Shown here in pieces: positions 48,393 through 57,056 of a DNA stretch of 64,000 nt. Below the pieces are notes generated by a model, which worked only from the letters and a program-made list of their open reading frames with translations, ran no database searches and was not told the origin of the DNA. Numbering within the stretch: position 1 is the first letter of the stretch; each line of letters opens with the position of its first letter. Position numbers and translations under genes: made by a program. Origin of the DNA: Yunchengibacter salinarum (GTDB lineage Bacteria > Pseudomonadota > Alphaproteobacteria > Sphingomonadales > Kordiimonadaceae). The DNA lies in contig NZ_JBBJLN010000005.1 of assembly GCF_037658235.1 (NCBI RefSeq), positions 233,489 to 297,488 of the forward strand, in the 5' to 3' direction.

Positions 48393-50699
48393 ATGAAACC
48401 CCGTCGCACGCCCGCCCTCACCCTCGCGCCGTCCCTGATCGCCCTTGTCGCCGCCATGCCTGCCGTCGCGGACTCGGCCGTGGCCCCGGTAGCGACCAGC
48501 AGTTATGAATCCGATCAACCGATCGAACGTCTCGTCATCATCGGCTCGAAGGATGAGCGCGCGTCCATCCCCGGCAGTGCCACCTTTCTCGATAAGGAAA
48601 TGCTGGCCCAGTACGAATATGACGACATCCATCGCATCCTGCGGCTGGCGCCCGGCGTAAACATCCAGGAAGAGGACGGCTTCGGCCTTCGGCCCAATAT
48701 CGGGCTGCGCGGCACCAGCGTGGAACGCTCCGAAAAAATCACCCTGATGGAAGACGGCGTTCTGATCGCCCCGGCCCCTTATGCCGCACCGGCGGCCTAT
48801 TACTTCCCGTCCGCCGGTCGCATGGAAAGCGTTGAGGTGTCCAAGGGGGCATCGGCCATTCGGTTCGGCCCGCGCACGGTGGGCGGCGCCATCAACATGC
48901 TTTCCTCATCCATCCCGGAAGAGACCGGGGGCTTTGTGGATGCCCGCTTCGGCGAACGGGACAATTTCACCGTCCATGCCCAGGGTGGCATCAATGAGGA
49001 AAATTACGGCCTGCTGGTGGAAACCTATCAATCGGGCTCCAGCGGTTTCAAGGATCTGGACGGTGGCGGCGATACCGGTTTCCGCATTCAGGATTATCTG
49101 GTCAAAGGCCGGGTCAATTCCGACAAGGGGGCGGAGAACTATCACAGCTTCGAACTGAAACTCGGCTATACGGACAATGATTCCAATGAAACCTATCTGG
49201 GCCTGACGGACGATGACTTCCGCGAAACGCCGCTGCGCCGCTATGCCGCCAGCCAGAACGACAATATGGACACCAAGCACAAGCAGATCCAGGGTACCTA
49301 TCGTGGCCAGTATGGCGACGATCTGGATCTGACCGTTGTTGCCTATTACAACGACTTTGCCCGCGACTGGTTCAAGCTGGATGATCTGGATTTCGGCGAT
49401 GGCCGTTTCCGCCCGTCGGACCTGTTCCGGGGAGACGCGCATTTTGCCGGTGTTCTATCCGGCCTGCGCGGCACCGATGTAAGCCTGTCCCAGGCCGCGA
49501 CAGAACGCCAGGGTGTGCTGGACGTTCTCAAGGGCAATGACGATAGCGCCGCCGATACCTTGCAAATGCGCCATAACAACCGGGAATATTTCTCCGCTGG
49601 CATACAGGGCGTGCTGGATTACCGCTTTGTCACTGGCGAAGCCAGTCACACGCTCACCACCTCGCTGCGCTACCATGCGGACGAGGAAGACCGGGTGCAG
49701 AACCGGGAAAACTTCCGCATGGTCAATGGCACGATGGTACGGACCAGCGTGGACCCGGCTGGCAGCCACGCCAATCGCCTGGCGGAAGGCGAGGCACTCT
49801 CCGCTTATGTGCAGGACAAGATCGAAATGGGCCGTTTGACAGTCACCCCCGGCCTGCGGCTGGAAGTGATCGAACTCAAGCGCACCGATTTCTTCACGGG
49901 CGATGCCGACCGCAGCGAGGGTGCGCGGCGCGTACGTGAAAATAATCTGACGGAAGTGGTGCCCGGCATCGGCGCAACTTATGAACTGAACGATACCCTT
50001 ACGCTGCTCGCTGGCGTGCACAAAGGGTTCAACCCGCCCGGCTCGTCAGACGCCAATGCGGAAAGCGAAACCAGCGTAAACTACGAAGCGGGACTGCTGT
50101 ATAACGACAGCAGGCTGAGCCTGGAACTGGTCGGCTTTTATTCCGACGTATCCAACCTTCTGGGAACATGCACCGCCGCATCCGGTCGGGACTGCGACAT
50201 CGGCGACCAGTTCAACGGTGGCAGCGTGGACGTGAAAGGCATCGAAGCCGTGGTGGCATATGTGGCCGAAACACCAATCACCGGCGTCAGCCTGCCCGTT
50301 CGATTGAACTACACATTGACCGACGCCACTTTCGCCTCCACGTTCTCGGACAGCTTCTGGGGTGATGTGACCAAGGGCGACGAAATGCCCTATATCGCTG
50401 AGCATCAAGCCACATTGTCCACCGGACTGGAAAGCGATATCTGGGCGGTCAATGTGCTGGCCAATTATACCAGCAGCATCCGCACCGATGCGGGCCAGGG
50501 CTCCATTCCGGGGCTGGAACGGATCGGCGATCGCGTGGTGGTGGACCTGAGCGCATCCTATCAATTCTCCGAACAGGTGCGACTGTTCGGCGAAGCGCTC
50601 AATGTCTTCGACAACAGCTTCGCCGTGGCCCGGCGCCCCTACGGTCTGCGCCCCGGTCGTCCGCAAACCTTTATCGGCGGCATCCGGGTGGCCTTCTGA
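48393..50699 (+). CDS. TonB-dependent siderophore-type receptor (FecA-like)
   Basis: The receptor has 768 residues. A signal peptide (LTLAPSLIALVAAMPAVADS) precedes a TonB box-like IERLVIIGS near residue 44. The plug shows IHRILRLAPGVNIQEEDGFG, LRPNIGLRGTSVERSEKITL and MESVEVSKGASAIRFGPRTV. The barrel ends PQTFIGGIRVAF. The plug form 'LRPNIGLRG...S.KITLMEDG' is typical of the FecA group that takes up iron dicitrate and similar complexes. No fecIR or ABC transporter genes are adjacent, so the substrate is only inferred. A strong terminator follows. Confidence 0.88.
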   Translation: MKPRRTPALTLAPSLIALVAAMPAVADSAVAPVATSSYESDQPIERLVIIGSKDERASIPGSATFLDKEMLAQYEYDDIHRILRLAPGVNIQEEDGFGLRPNIGLRGTSVERSEKITLMEDGVLIAPAPYAAPAAYYFPSAGRMESVEVSKGASAIRFGPRTVGGAINMLSSSIPEETGGFVDARFGERDNFTVHAQGGINEENYGLLVETYQSGSSGFKDLDGGGDTGFRIQDYLVKGRVNSDKGAENYHSFELKLGYTDNDSNETYLGLTDDDFRETPLRRYAASQNDNMDTKHKQIQGTYRGQYGDDLDLTVVAYYNDFARDWFKLDDLDFGDGRFRPSDLFRGDAHFAGVLSGLRGTDVSLSQAATERQGVLDVLKGNDDSAADTLQMRHNNREYFSAGIQGVLDYRFVTGEASHTLTTSLRYHADEEDRVQNRENFRMVNGTMVRTSVDPAGSHANRLAEGEALSAYVQDKIEMGRLTVTPGLRLEVIELKRTDFFTGDADRSEGARRVRENNLTEVVPGIGATYELNDTLTLLAGVHKGFNPPGSSDANAESETSVNYEAGLLYNDSRLSLELVGFYSDVSNLLGTCTAASGRDCDIGDQFNGGSVDVKGIEAVVAYVAETPITGVSLPVRLNYTLTDATFASTFSDSFWGDVTKGDEMPYIAEHQATLSTGLESDIWAVNVLANYTSSIRTDAGQGSIPGLERIGDRVVVDLSASYQFSEQVRLFGEALNVFDNSFAVARRPYGLRPGRPQTFIGGIRVAF

Positions 50700-50727
50700 C
50701 ACGGCCAGTCGATGCGCGTTCAACCTT

Positions 50728-50763
50728 AAAAAAAGGGGTGCCCGAACAGGGCGCCCCTTTTTT
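50728..50763 (+). terminator. Intrinsic terminator after the second TonB receptor gene
   Basis: AAAAAAAGGGGTGCCC, a five-base loop, then GGGCGCCCCTTTTTT form a nine-pair stem (one G-U) flanked by A and T tracts. It can work in both directions. Confidence 0.9.
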
Positions 50764-50840
50764 ATCACCTGCACCTTCAAGTCGATTGCCTTGAATGACC
50801 CCCTGACATATAGTTAACGTGCTTGTTCAGGGGTTGGTTC

Positions 50841-51344
50841 ATGTCGCTTGTCTTTCATCCCGCTGCGCCGGATCGAATGGATCTGCCTTTACTGGTTGAT
50901 CTGCTGGAACTCTGGCATGAAAAGCGGGGGAATGCTCTGTTGCCCGCCCGCAGCGCCTTTTCCCACCATGATTTCAAACGGTGGCTGGGAAATCTGTGCA
51001 TCGTGCAGGTGGAAAACCACGGCGCCGATTATGTCCTGGCGCTGATCGGAACCCATGTGGCCCGTTATCACCGGGATCAGGATTTCACCGGGCAGAAAGT
51101 GGGCGAAGCGCCTTTCGGTCTCCACCGGGACGCCGTGCGCGATGTGCTGGACAGCGCGGTGGCCAACCGAACCCCACAATATGAAACCCTGGCCAGCGAA
51201 GACCACCCCGGCACCAGTCGGCGGCTGGTTCTGCCCTGCGCGGAAGATCACGAAACGGTGGACCGGCTGATCGTGGCCATCTACCCGGACAAGGCCCTGC
51301 TGGATAGCCTGGACCCGGAACCCCTGTTCAGCCTGTATTCCTGA
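50841..51344 (+). CDS. PAS domain protein of the PAS_5 type (second copy)
   Basis: The protein has 167 residues from the ATG at 50841. It resembles the PAS_5 family: LLELWHEKRGNALLPARSAF, then GNLCIVQVENHGADYVLALI, then DFTGQKVGEAPF. It shares the order of elements with the protein at 8291-8821 (W......LP.RS.F, then a strand, then FTGQK) but little exact sequence. No output domain is present. It is followed convergently by the dehydrogenase gene. Confidence 0.65.
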   Translation: MSLVFHPAAPDRMDLPLLVDLLELWHEKRGNALLPARSAFSHHDFKRWLGNLCIVQVENHGADYVLALIGTHVARYHRDQDFTGQKVGEAPFGLHRDAVRDVLDSAVANRTPQYETLASEDHPGTSRRLVLPCAEDHETVDRLIVAIYPDKALLDSLDPEPLFSLYS

Positions 51345-51411
51345 ACCGCAAACGGGCGGCACATACGCCGCCACCGGCACCGCGACGGGCGGCGTGATCG
51401 GGGCTGTATGA

Positions 51412-52839
51412 TCAGGGCAGCATGACGCCGGGATGCATGAAGCCGTCCGGGTCCAGTTCTTCCTTCAAGGCCCGCATCAGGGATTGCGCCACCGGGTCCT
51501 TATGAGTCTCGAAAGCGTATTTCTTGGCCCGGCCCACGCCGTGTTCGGCGGAAAAGCTGCCATCGAAATCCGCCACCACCTGATAAATCGTGCCGGATAT
51601 GGCCTTACCCCTGCCGGCCAGGTCCGCATCCGACCAGTCTTCCGGCACCACCACATTGAAGTGCAGGTTGCCGTCGCCCACATGGCCGTAATTCACCACC
51701 TCGACGCCCGGCAGCTCCGCTTCCACCGCCTCATGCAACCGGGCAATAAAGGCCGGAATCTCGGCGATCGACACGGAAATATCATGGCGCAGGGTGCGGC
51801 CCTGCCCCTCGGTGATGCTCTCGCGCATTTTCCAGATGGTGTTGCGCTGCTCCAGGCTGCGGGCGACAATGCCGTCAACGATCGTCTCGTCCTCGAAGGC
51901 ATCCGCCAGCAGGGCTTCCAGCTTGTCTTCAAGCACCGCATCGGGGTCGGACGTGGCCACCTCCGTTATCACATACCATGGGCAGTCGGTATCCAGCCGG
52001 GGGGTGGCATCCCCCATCATGTTGGCCGCCGCCTCCATCGCGCGGGCGGAGACCAGTTCGAAGGAATTGAGTACCTCCCCCATGCGGCTGGTCATGGTTT
52101 TGTAGAAGCGGGTGATGGCCGCCGCATCCATCAGGCCCAGCATGGCCGTGGCCTTGTTGTCAGGCCGGGGGAAAAGTTTCACCGTGGCCCGCGTGATGAT
52201 GCCCAGCGTGCCTTCCGCGCCGATGAAAAGCTGCTTCAGGTCATAGCCCGTATTGTCTTTCCTGAGCGGGGTCAGGCTATCCAGCACCCGGCCATCGGGC
52301 AGCACCACTTCCAGGCCCAGCACCAGATCCCGCGTATTGCCATAGCGCAGAACATTGATACCGCCCGCATTGGTGGCGATATTGCCGCCGATCAGGCAAC
52401 TGCCCTTGGCGCCCAGCGACAGGGGAAAGAACCGGCCCTCGGCCTCCGCCGCGCGGTGCAGGTCTTCCAGGATCACCCCCGCGTCCACATCCGCCACATT
52501 GCCCACCGGGTCCACCCGGTGCACCCGGTTCAACCGCCTGAGCGACAACACAAGAGCCTTGCCGCTGTCGTCCGGGATGCTGCCGTCGGACAGGCCGGTA
52601 TTGCCGCCCTGCGGCACCAGTGGAATGCCCGCCCGGCGACAGGTGGTGACCACATCCACCACGCCGTCCCGACTGTCCGGCAGGGCCACGGCCAGCGCCC
52701 GGCCCCGGTTCTGTCCGGTCCAGTCCTGCTCGAAGGGGGCGATATCGGCCCGCTCCCGCTTGAAGCCCTTCGGCCCCAGCACCTCGGCCAGATGATCGAG
52801 CGCGGCATCCACCGACAGGCTGTGCGTGCGATCCGTCAT
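51412..52839 (-). CDS. FAD-linked D-2-hydroxyacid dehydrogenase (D-2-hydroxyglutarate / D-lactate type)
   Basis: The protein of 475 residues belongs to the FAD-binding oxidase/type 4 group. It has PLVPQGGNTGLSDGSIPDDS near residue 69, then GAKGSCLIGGNIATNAGGIN near residue 130, then GLEVVLPDGRVLDSL. The cap domain has YNVVLPE-like VVNYGHVGDGNLHFNVVVPE near residue 385, and the end SAEHGVGRAKK is typical. It oxidises a D-2-hydroxyacid and passes electrons to a carrier such as ETF or quinone. It lies 23 bases after the class III aminotransferase gene, so the two probably act on related carbon skeletons. Confidence 0.85.
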   Translation of the reverse strand: MTDRTHSLSVDAALDHLAEVLGPKGFKRERADIAPFEQDWTGQNRGRALAVALPDSRDGVVDVVTTCRRAGIPLVPQGGNTGLSDGSIPDDSGKALVLSLRRLNRVHRVDPVGNVADVDAGVILEDLHRAAEAEGRFFPLSLGAKGSCLIGGNIATNAGGINVLRYGNTRDLVLGLEVVLPDGRVLDSLTPLRKDNTGYDLKQLFIGAEGTLGIITRATVKLFPRPDNKATAMLGLMDAAAITRFYKTMTSRMGEVLNSFELVSARAMEAAANMMGDATPRLDTDCPWYVITEVATSDPDAVLEDKLEALLADAFEDETIVDGIVARSLEQRNTIWKMRESITEGQGRTLRHDISVSIAEIPAFIARLHEAVEAELPGVEVVNYGHVGDGNLHFNVVVPEDWSDADLAGRGKAISGTIYQVVADFDGSFSAEHGVGRAKKYAFETHKDPVAQSLMRALKEELDPDGFMHPGVMLP

Positions 52840-52862
52840 GGGGGTCCTTTCCTGATCAAACT

Positions 52863-54278
52863 CTAATGCCGGGCGAGAGTGTCCAGTTCGGGCCGGGCGG
52901 CGGCAAGCGCGTCGCGGAAGCGATTGGCGGCCTCGTCCGCTTCGTCCCGCGTCATGCACAGCGGTGGCGAAAAGGCCATCACCTCAAGATGGGGCAGCGC
53001 CCGGCTGAGAAGCCCGTGTTTCCTGGCGTGGGCGGAGACGATCTTGTGCGGCCCGCTGCCCTTGGGGAACGGAATGCGGGCCGCCGGGTCCAGCATGTAT
53101 TCCACCCCGGCCATCATGCCCTCGCCGCGCACATCGCCCACATAGGGAAAGTCCTCGGCGGCCTCCTTGAGGCGATTCAGCAAATAAGGGCCGGTATCCG
53201 CCGCCCGCGCGATCAGACCGTCCCGTTCCAGGATTTCCAGGTTCTTCAGCGCGATGGCACCGCCCACCGGATGGCCGGTATAGGTATAGCCGTGCATCAT
53301 CGGGCCGATCTCCGGCGAGGCATCCTTCAAGACCTGCCACATATCCTCGCTGATAACACTGGCGGACAACGGGAAATAAGCGGACGTGATCCCCTTGGCC
53401 AGTGTGACCATATCCGGTGCAAAACCGTAATGACCGGCGGCAAACCAGCTTCCAAGCCGCCCGAAGCCGGTGATCACCTCATCCGCAACGAACAGGATGT
53501 CGTGCTTTTTCAAAAGCGCCTGCACCTTCTGGAAATAGCCCTTGGGCGGCAGGAAAACCCCGCCCGTGCCCATAACGGGCTCGGCAAAGAAGGCGGCGAT
53601 GGTGTCCGCGCCTTCCCGTTCGATGATGTCTTCAAGGTCCGCGATCAGGCGGTCGCAATAAGCCTCTTCGCTCTCCCCGTCTTCATGATAGCGGTAATAA
53701 TGCGGGCAGAGCGCATGGATGATATCATTCCCCGGCGCATCGAACGCCTTGTGATAGCCCGGAATGCCGGTCAGCCCGGTGGCCGCGTGGGTCAGGCCGT
53801 GATAGCCGCCCTCCCGCGCGATCATCTTCTTCTTGTGGGGTTTGCCGCGCAGATTGTTGTAATATTTGATCAGCTTGTAGTGCGTGTCATTGGCATCCGA
53901 CCCGCTCTGGCCGAAGAAAACCTTGGACAGATGGGTGGCGGGCGTGTGGGTGTGGAAAAGGTCCAGAACCTGATCCGCCAGCCGGGCGATGGGTTCATTG
54001 GCATGACCGGCGAACATGTGGAAATAGCTGAGCTGATCCATGGCCTTTTTGGCGGTCTCGCCGATTTCCGGGTTGCCATAGCCGATATTGGCGCACCACA
54101 AGCCGGCGCCGCAGTCCAGATAGTCCCTGCCCTCAGAGTCCGTCACCGTTATGCCGTGCGCGCCGGTAATCACCGTCGGGCCATTGGTCAGCACGTCATG
54201 GATGCTGGATACCGGGTGCAGCACCCGGTCCATGTCCATCTCGGCGATGGTGCGATTGTGGCCTGTGTCCGTGGTCAT
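52863..54278 (-). CDS. Class III (omega) aminotransferase
   Basis: The PLP enzyme has 471 residues from the ATG at 54278, preceded by CGGAGGA. YLDCGAGLWCANIGYGNPEI near residue 56, FFGQSGSDANDTHYKLIKYY near residue 105, FVADEVITGFGRLGSWFAAG near residue 255, and the PLP lysine in VTLAKGITSAYFPLSASVIS near residue 285 are present. It resembles the aspartate aminotransferase family/omega-amino acid group that uses pyruvate and substrates such as beta-alanine, putrescine or taurine. It is followed by the D-2-hydroxyacid dehydrogenase gene and preceded by an amidase gene, all on one strand. Confidence 0.88.
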   Translation of the reverse strand: MTTDTGHNRTIAEMDMDRVLHPVSSIHDVLTNGPTVITGAHGITVTDSEGRDYLDCGAGLWCANIGYGNPEIGETAKKAMDQLSYFHMFAGHANEPIARLADQVLDLFHTHTPATHLSKVFFGQSGSDANDTHYKLIKYYNNLRGKPHKKKMIAREGGYHGLTHAATGLTGIPGYHKAFDAPGNDIIHALCPHYYRYHEDGESEEAYCDRLIADLEDIIEREGADTIAAFFAEPVMGTGGVFLPPKGYFQKVQALLKKHDILFVADEVITGFGRLGSWFAAGHYGFAPDMVTLAKGITSAYFPLSASVISEDMWQVLKDASPEIGPMMHGYTYTGHPVGGAIALKNLEILERDGLIARAADTGPYLLNRLKEAAEDFPYVGDVRGEGMMAGVEYMLDPAARIPFPKGSGPHKIVSAHARKHGLLSRALPHLEVMAFSPPLCMTRDEADEAANRFRDALAAARPELDTLARH

Positions 54279-54337
54279 GAAAATCCTCCGAAAGGGTTGG
54301 GCGCGGCCCGCGTCCATGGCGGCCCGCGCCGCAAGGG

Positions 54338-55747
54338 TCAGTCCGCCAGCAGCGCGGGCCGGATATGGGTGAGCGGCGCCGCCAACTGATAGGCATGGGC
54401 GGCCCTGAGCACGAGCGCATCCATATGGCGCCCGCCCACCAGTTGCAGCCCGATGGGCAGGCCATCCCCGGTGAAGCCGCAGGGCACGCTGCACGCGGGC
54501 TGGCCGGTCATGTTGAACGGATAGGTGAAGCGCGTCCAGCCGGGCCAGCGCGGGTCGTCGGCACCTTCGGGCACTTCCAGCCCGGCGGTGAAGGCCGGGA
54601 TCGGCAGGCTCGGCGTCAGCAGCAGATCATAGCGGTTGTGGAAGCGGCCCATCTGCTCCGTCAGGATGCGCTGCTCGTTGAGCGCGGCCATATAATCCAG
54701 CCCGCTCAGGCCCTCGGCCCATTCACACACCTTGACCAGATTGGGGTCCATCAGCGCGCGCTTGTCCGGGCCCAGATCCCGCATGGCATTGGCCGCACCG
54801 CCATAGAACAGCCGGTCGAAACTGGTGCGCGGGTCTTCAAAGCCGGGGTCCACCCGGTCCACCTGCGCGCCCAGATCGATCAGGGTTTCCACGGCCCTGT
54901 CCAGGCTCGCGCGGATTTCCGGGTCCACATCCACATAGCCCAGCGTGGGGCTGTAAGCGATGCGCAGATCATCCACCCGGCCCGTAAGCGCCTCCAGATA
55001 GCTGCCCTCCGGCGGCGGCAGGGTGGCATCGCGGGGGTCGCTTTCCGTCAGCACGTCCATCATCAGGGCGGCGTCTTCCACGGTCCAACTCATGGGGCCG
55101 GGATGGGCCAGATTGCCGAACGGGCTGGGCGGCCAGAAGGGCACCCGCCCCTGGGTGGGCTTGTGCCCCACAATGCCGGAAAAGCCCGCCGGAATACGGA
55201 TCGAACCGCCCGCATCCGTGCCCAGCGCCAGCGGCCCCATGCCCAGTGCCACGCTGGACGCGCTGCCGCCGCTGGAGCCGCCCGCGGTCCTGTCCGGGTT
55301 CCAGGCATTGCGGGTGATCCCGTCGATCGGATTGTCGGTAACGCCTTTCCAGCCAAACTCCGGCGTGGTGGTCTTGCCCACGGGCACATAGCCGTTGCGC
55401 TTGAGCGCGGAAACCACCGGCGCGTCCTCATCGGGGGCAACCGCCGGGTCCACCGTTCTGGACCCCTTGCGGGTGGGCCATTCACGGGTCAGGAACACAT
55501 CCTTCACCCCCACCGGCACACCGTCCAGCAGGCCGCAGGGATTGTGGCGGCGATAGCGTTCCTCGGAAGCGCGGGCAAAGGCCAGCGTTGTATCCGGGTC
55601 CACATGGCAAAAGGCATTGACCGTTTCATCATGGGCGTCGATCCGCGTCAGCGCCGCCTCTGCCGCCTCCACCGGCGACAGGGTGCCGTCATGATAATGA
55701 CGGAGCAGCTCGATGGCGGTCATATTGGCGATTTCATCCTGCGACAT
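54338..55747 (-). CDS. Amidase, amidase-signature family
   Basis: The protein has 469 residues from the ATG at 55747, which has GGAG upstream. The Ser-cisSer-Lys triad is visible: Lys in GVPVGVKDVFLTREWPT near residue 80, Ser in RTAGGSSGGSASSVALG near residue 150, and the second Ser in LALGTDAGGSIRIPAGFSG near residue 175. It hydrolyses an amide to a carboxylate and ammonia. The surrounding aminotransferase and dehydrogenase genes suggest use of an amide-containing nitrogen source, but the substrate is not known. Confidence 0.88.
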   Translation of the reverse strand: MSQDEIANMTAIELLRHYHDGTLSPVEAAEAALTRIDAHDETVNAFCHVDPDTTLAFARASEERYRRHNPCGLLDGVPVGVKDVFLTREWPTRKGSRTVDPAVAPDEDAPVVSALKRNGYVPVGKTTTPEFGWKGVTDNPIDGITRNAWNPDRTAGGSSGGSASSVALGMGPLALGTDAGGSIRIPAGFSGIVGHKPTQGRVPFWPPSPFGNLAHPGPMSWTVEDAALMMDVLTESDPRDATLPPPEGSYLEALTGRVDDLRIAYSPTLGYVDVDPEIRASLDRAVETLIDLGAQVDRVDPGFEDPRTSFDRLFYGGAANAMRDLGPDKRALMDPNLVKVCEWAEGLSGLDYMAALNEQRILTEQMGRFHNRYDLLLTPSLPIPAFTAGLEVPEGADDPRWPGWTRFTYPFNMTGQPACSVPCGFTGDGLPIGLQLVGGRHMDALVLRAAHAYQLAAPLTHIRPALLAD

Positions 55748-55809
55748 ACACACTCCATGCGATGAAAGAAGGCCCCAGAAAAGAAACGGGGGCAGGGAAA
55801 CGGGTCGAA

Positions 55810-56802
55810 TCAGCCTGTGGCCGGGCCATAGCCACGGGCTTTATCCACCTGGTTGAAAAGGGCATCCCCCGCCGTCCAGCGGCGGAAATTGTCAATGAAC
55901 TGATCAGTCAGGGCCTGCTCCCAGCCCATGAAATCCCCCGCCATGTGGGCGGACATCATCACCCCCGGCCTGTCCCACAGGGGATGGTCGGCGGGCAGCG
56001 GCTCCTGCTCGAACACGTCAAGGCTGGCGGCAGCGATCTCGCCCGCGTTCAGCGCCGCCACAAGGGCTTCGGTCTGCACGATCTCGCCCCGGCCCACATT
56101 GATCAGATGGCCGTGATCCGGCATGGCCCGAAAGGCGGCGGCGTCGAACAGATGACGGGTCTGATCGGTCAGCGGCGCGGCAATGGCCACATGGTCGGCT
56201 TCCGCCAGAAGATCGTGAAAAGCCGTGTTGTCATGAATGGCGCCAAACACCGCGTCACCTTCGCGCCGCCGACTGCCCACGCCGCTCACGGACATGCCCA
56301 CCGCGCGGGCCAGGCGCCCGATTTCATGGCCGATACTGCCGGTGCCCACCACCAGCATGTGCTGCCGATCCAGTCGGCGGGTTTCCCGGTGCCGCCACTG
56401 ACGGGCGCGCTGAAAGGCCAGATTGCCGTGAAAATCCTTGGCCACCATGAAGGCGGCGCCCACCACATAATCGGCAATGCCCCGATCGAAGATACCCCGC
56501 GCATTGGTGACCGGAACCGCGCTTTCCCGCACCGCCGGGATCAGCACCTTGTCCACGCCCGCGCTGGTGGCATGAATCCATTGCAACCGGTCGGCCGCGT
56601 GAAAGGCATCCTCAAGCGCGCCGGTGCGGAAGTCCGTCACCATCAGCACATCCGCCCCCGGCAGGGCCTGGGCCAGGCTGTGGGCATCGTCCGCCATGCG
56701 GATTTCGGCCTCGCCCTCCAGCGCCTCCAGGCCGGGCGGCGGCGCCTGCGGATCGTGCAGCACGGCCACCACGGGCATCTTGTCGGGCTTGGTCTCGCTC
56801 AC
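55810..56802 (-). CDS. D-isomer specific 2-hydroxyacid dehydrogenase (GhrA-like)
   Basis: The 330-residue enzyme starts at a GTG at 56802, preceded by GGGAGG. The NAD(P) Rossmann motif VVGTGSIGHEIGRLARAVGM lies near residue 148, and the catalytic region INVGRGEIVQTEALVAALNA is near residue 225. The active-site histidine should be in VMMSAHMAGDF near residue 282. The short form without an ACT domain resembles glyoxylate/hydroxypyruvate reductases. It lies after the divergent aminotransferase promoter region and may reduce the 2-oxoacid made by transamination. Confidence 0.85.
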   Translation of the reverse strand: MSETKPDKMPVVAVLHDPQAPPPGLEALEGEAEIRMADDAHSLAQALPGADVLMVTDFRTGALEDAFHAADRLQWIHATSAGVDKVLIPAVRESAVPVTNARGIFDRGIADYVVGAAFMVAKDFHGNLAFQRARQWRHRETRRLDRQHMLVVGTGSIGHEIGRLARAVGMSVSGVGSRRREGDAVFGAIHDNTAFHDLLAEADHVAIAAPLTDQTRHLFDAAAFRAMPDHGHLINVGRGEIVQTEALVAALNAGEIAAASLDVFEQEPLPADHPLWDRPGVMMSAHMAGDFMGWEQALTDQFIDNFRRWTAGDALFNQVDKARGYGPATG

Positions 56803-56903
56803 TTGGGGCCTCCCTTGCCGTCCACATCAGTCTTCAAGGTCGGATGGCCGCGGCCCGCTGTCAATGCACGGGCGGCGATCTTTCTGCATAAGCGCGAAAT
56901 GAC

Positions 56904-57002
56904 GCCCCAAAGCCTTGACGCCGGGATCACTTGCGGGCCTCTCCCACACTCTCCATGCAGGTGAACAGGAATAATGCCCCAAAGCCTTGACGCCGGGATC
57001 AC
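56904..57002. repeat. 27-base direct repeat in a divergent intergenic region
   Basis: GCCCCAAAGCCTTGACGCCG followed by GGATCAC occurs exactly twice, at 56904-56930 and 56976-57002, a 72-base period. Each copy contains TTGACG, which resembles a -35 box. The repeat lies between the divergent genes at 56802 and 57057, so it could be a duplicated regulatory segment or a dispersed intergenic repeat. Confidence 0.85.
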
Positions 57003-57056
57003 GGGGGGCCACCGTCTGAACAGTAACGGTTCAAGCCAGACAAGGAGGCGCATCCC

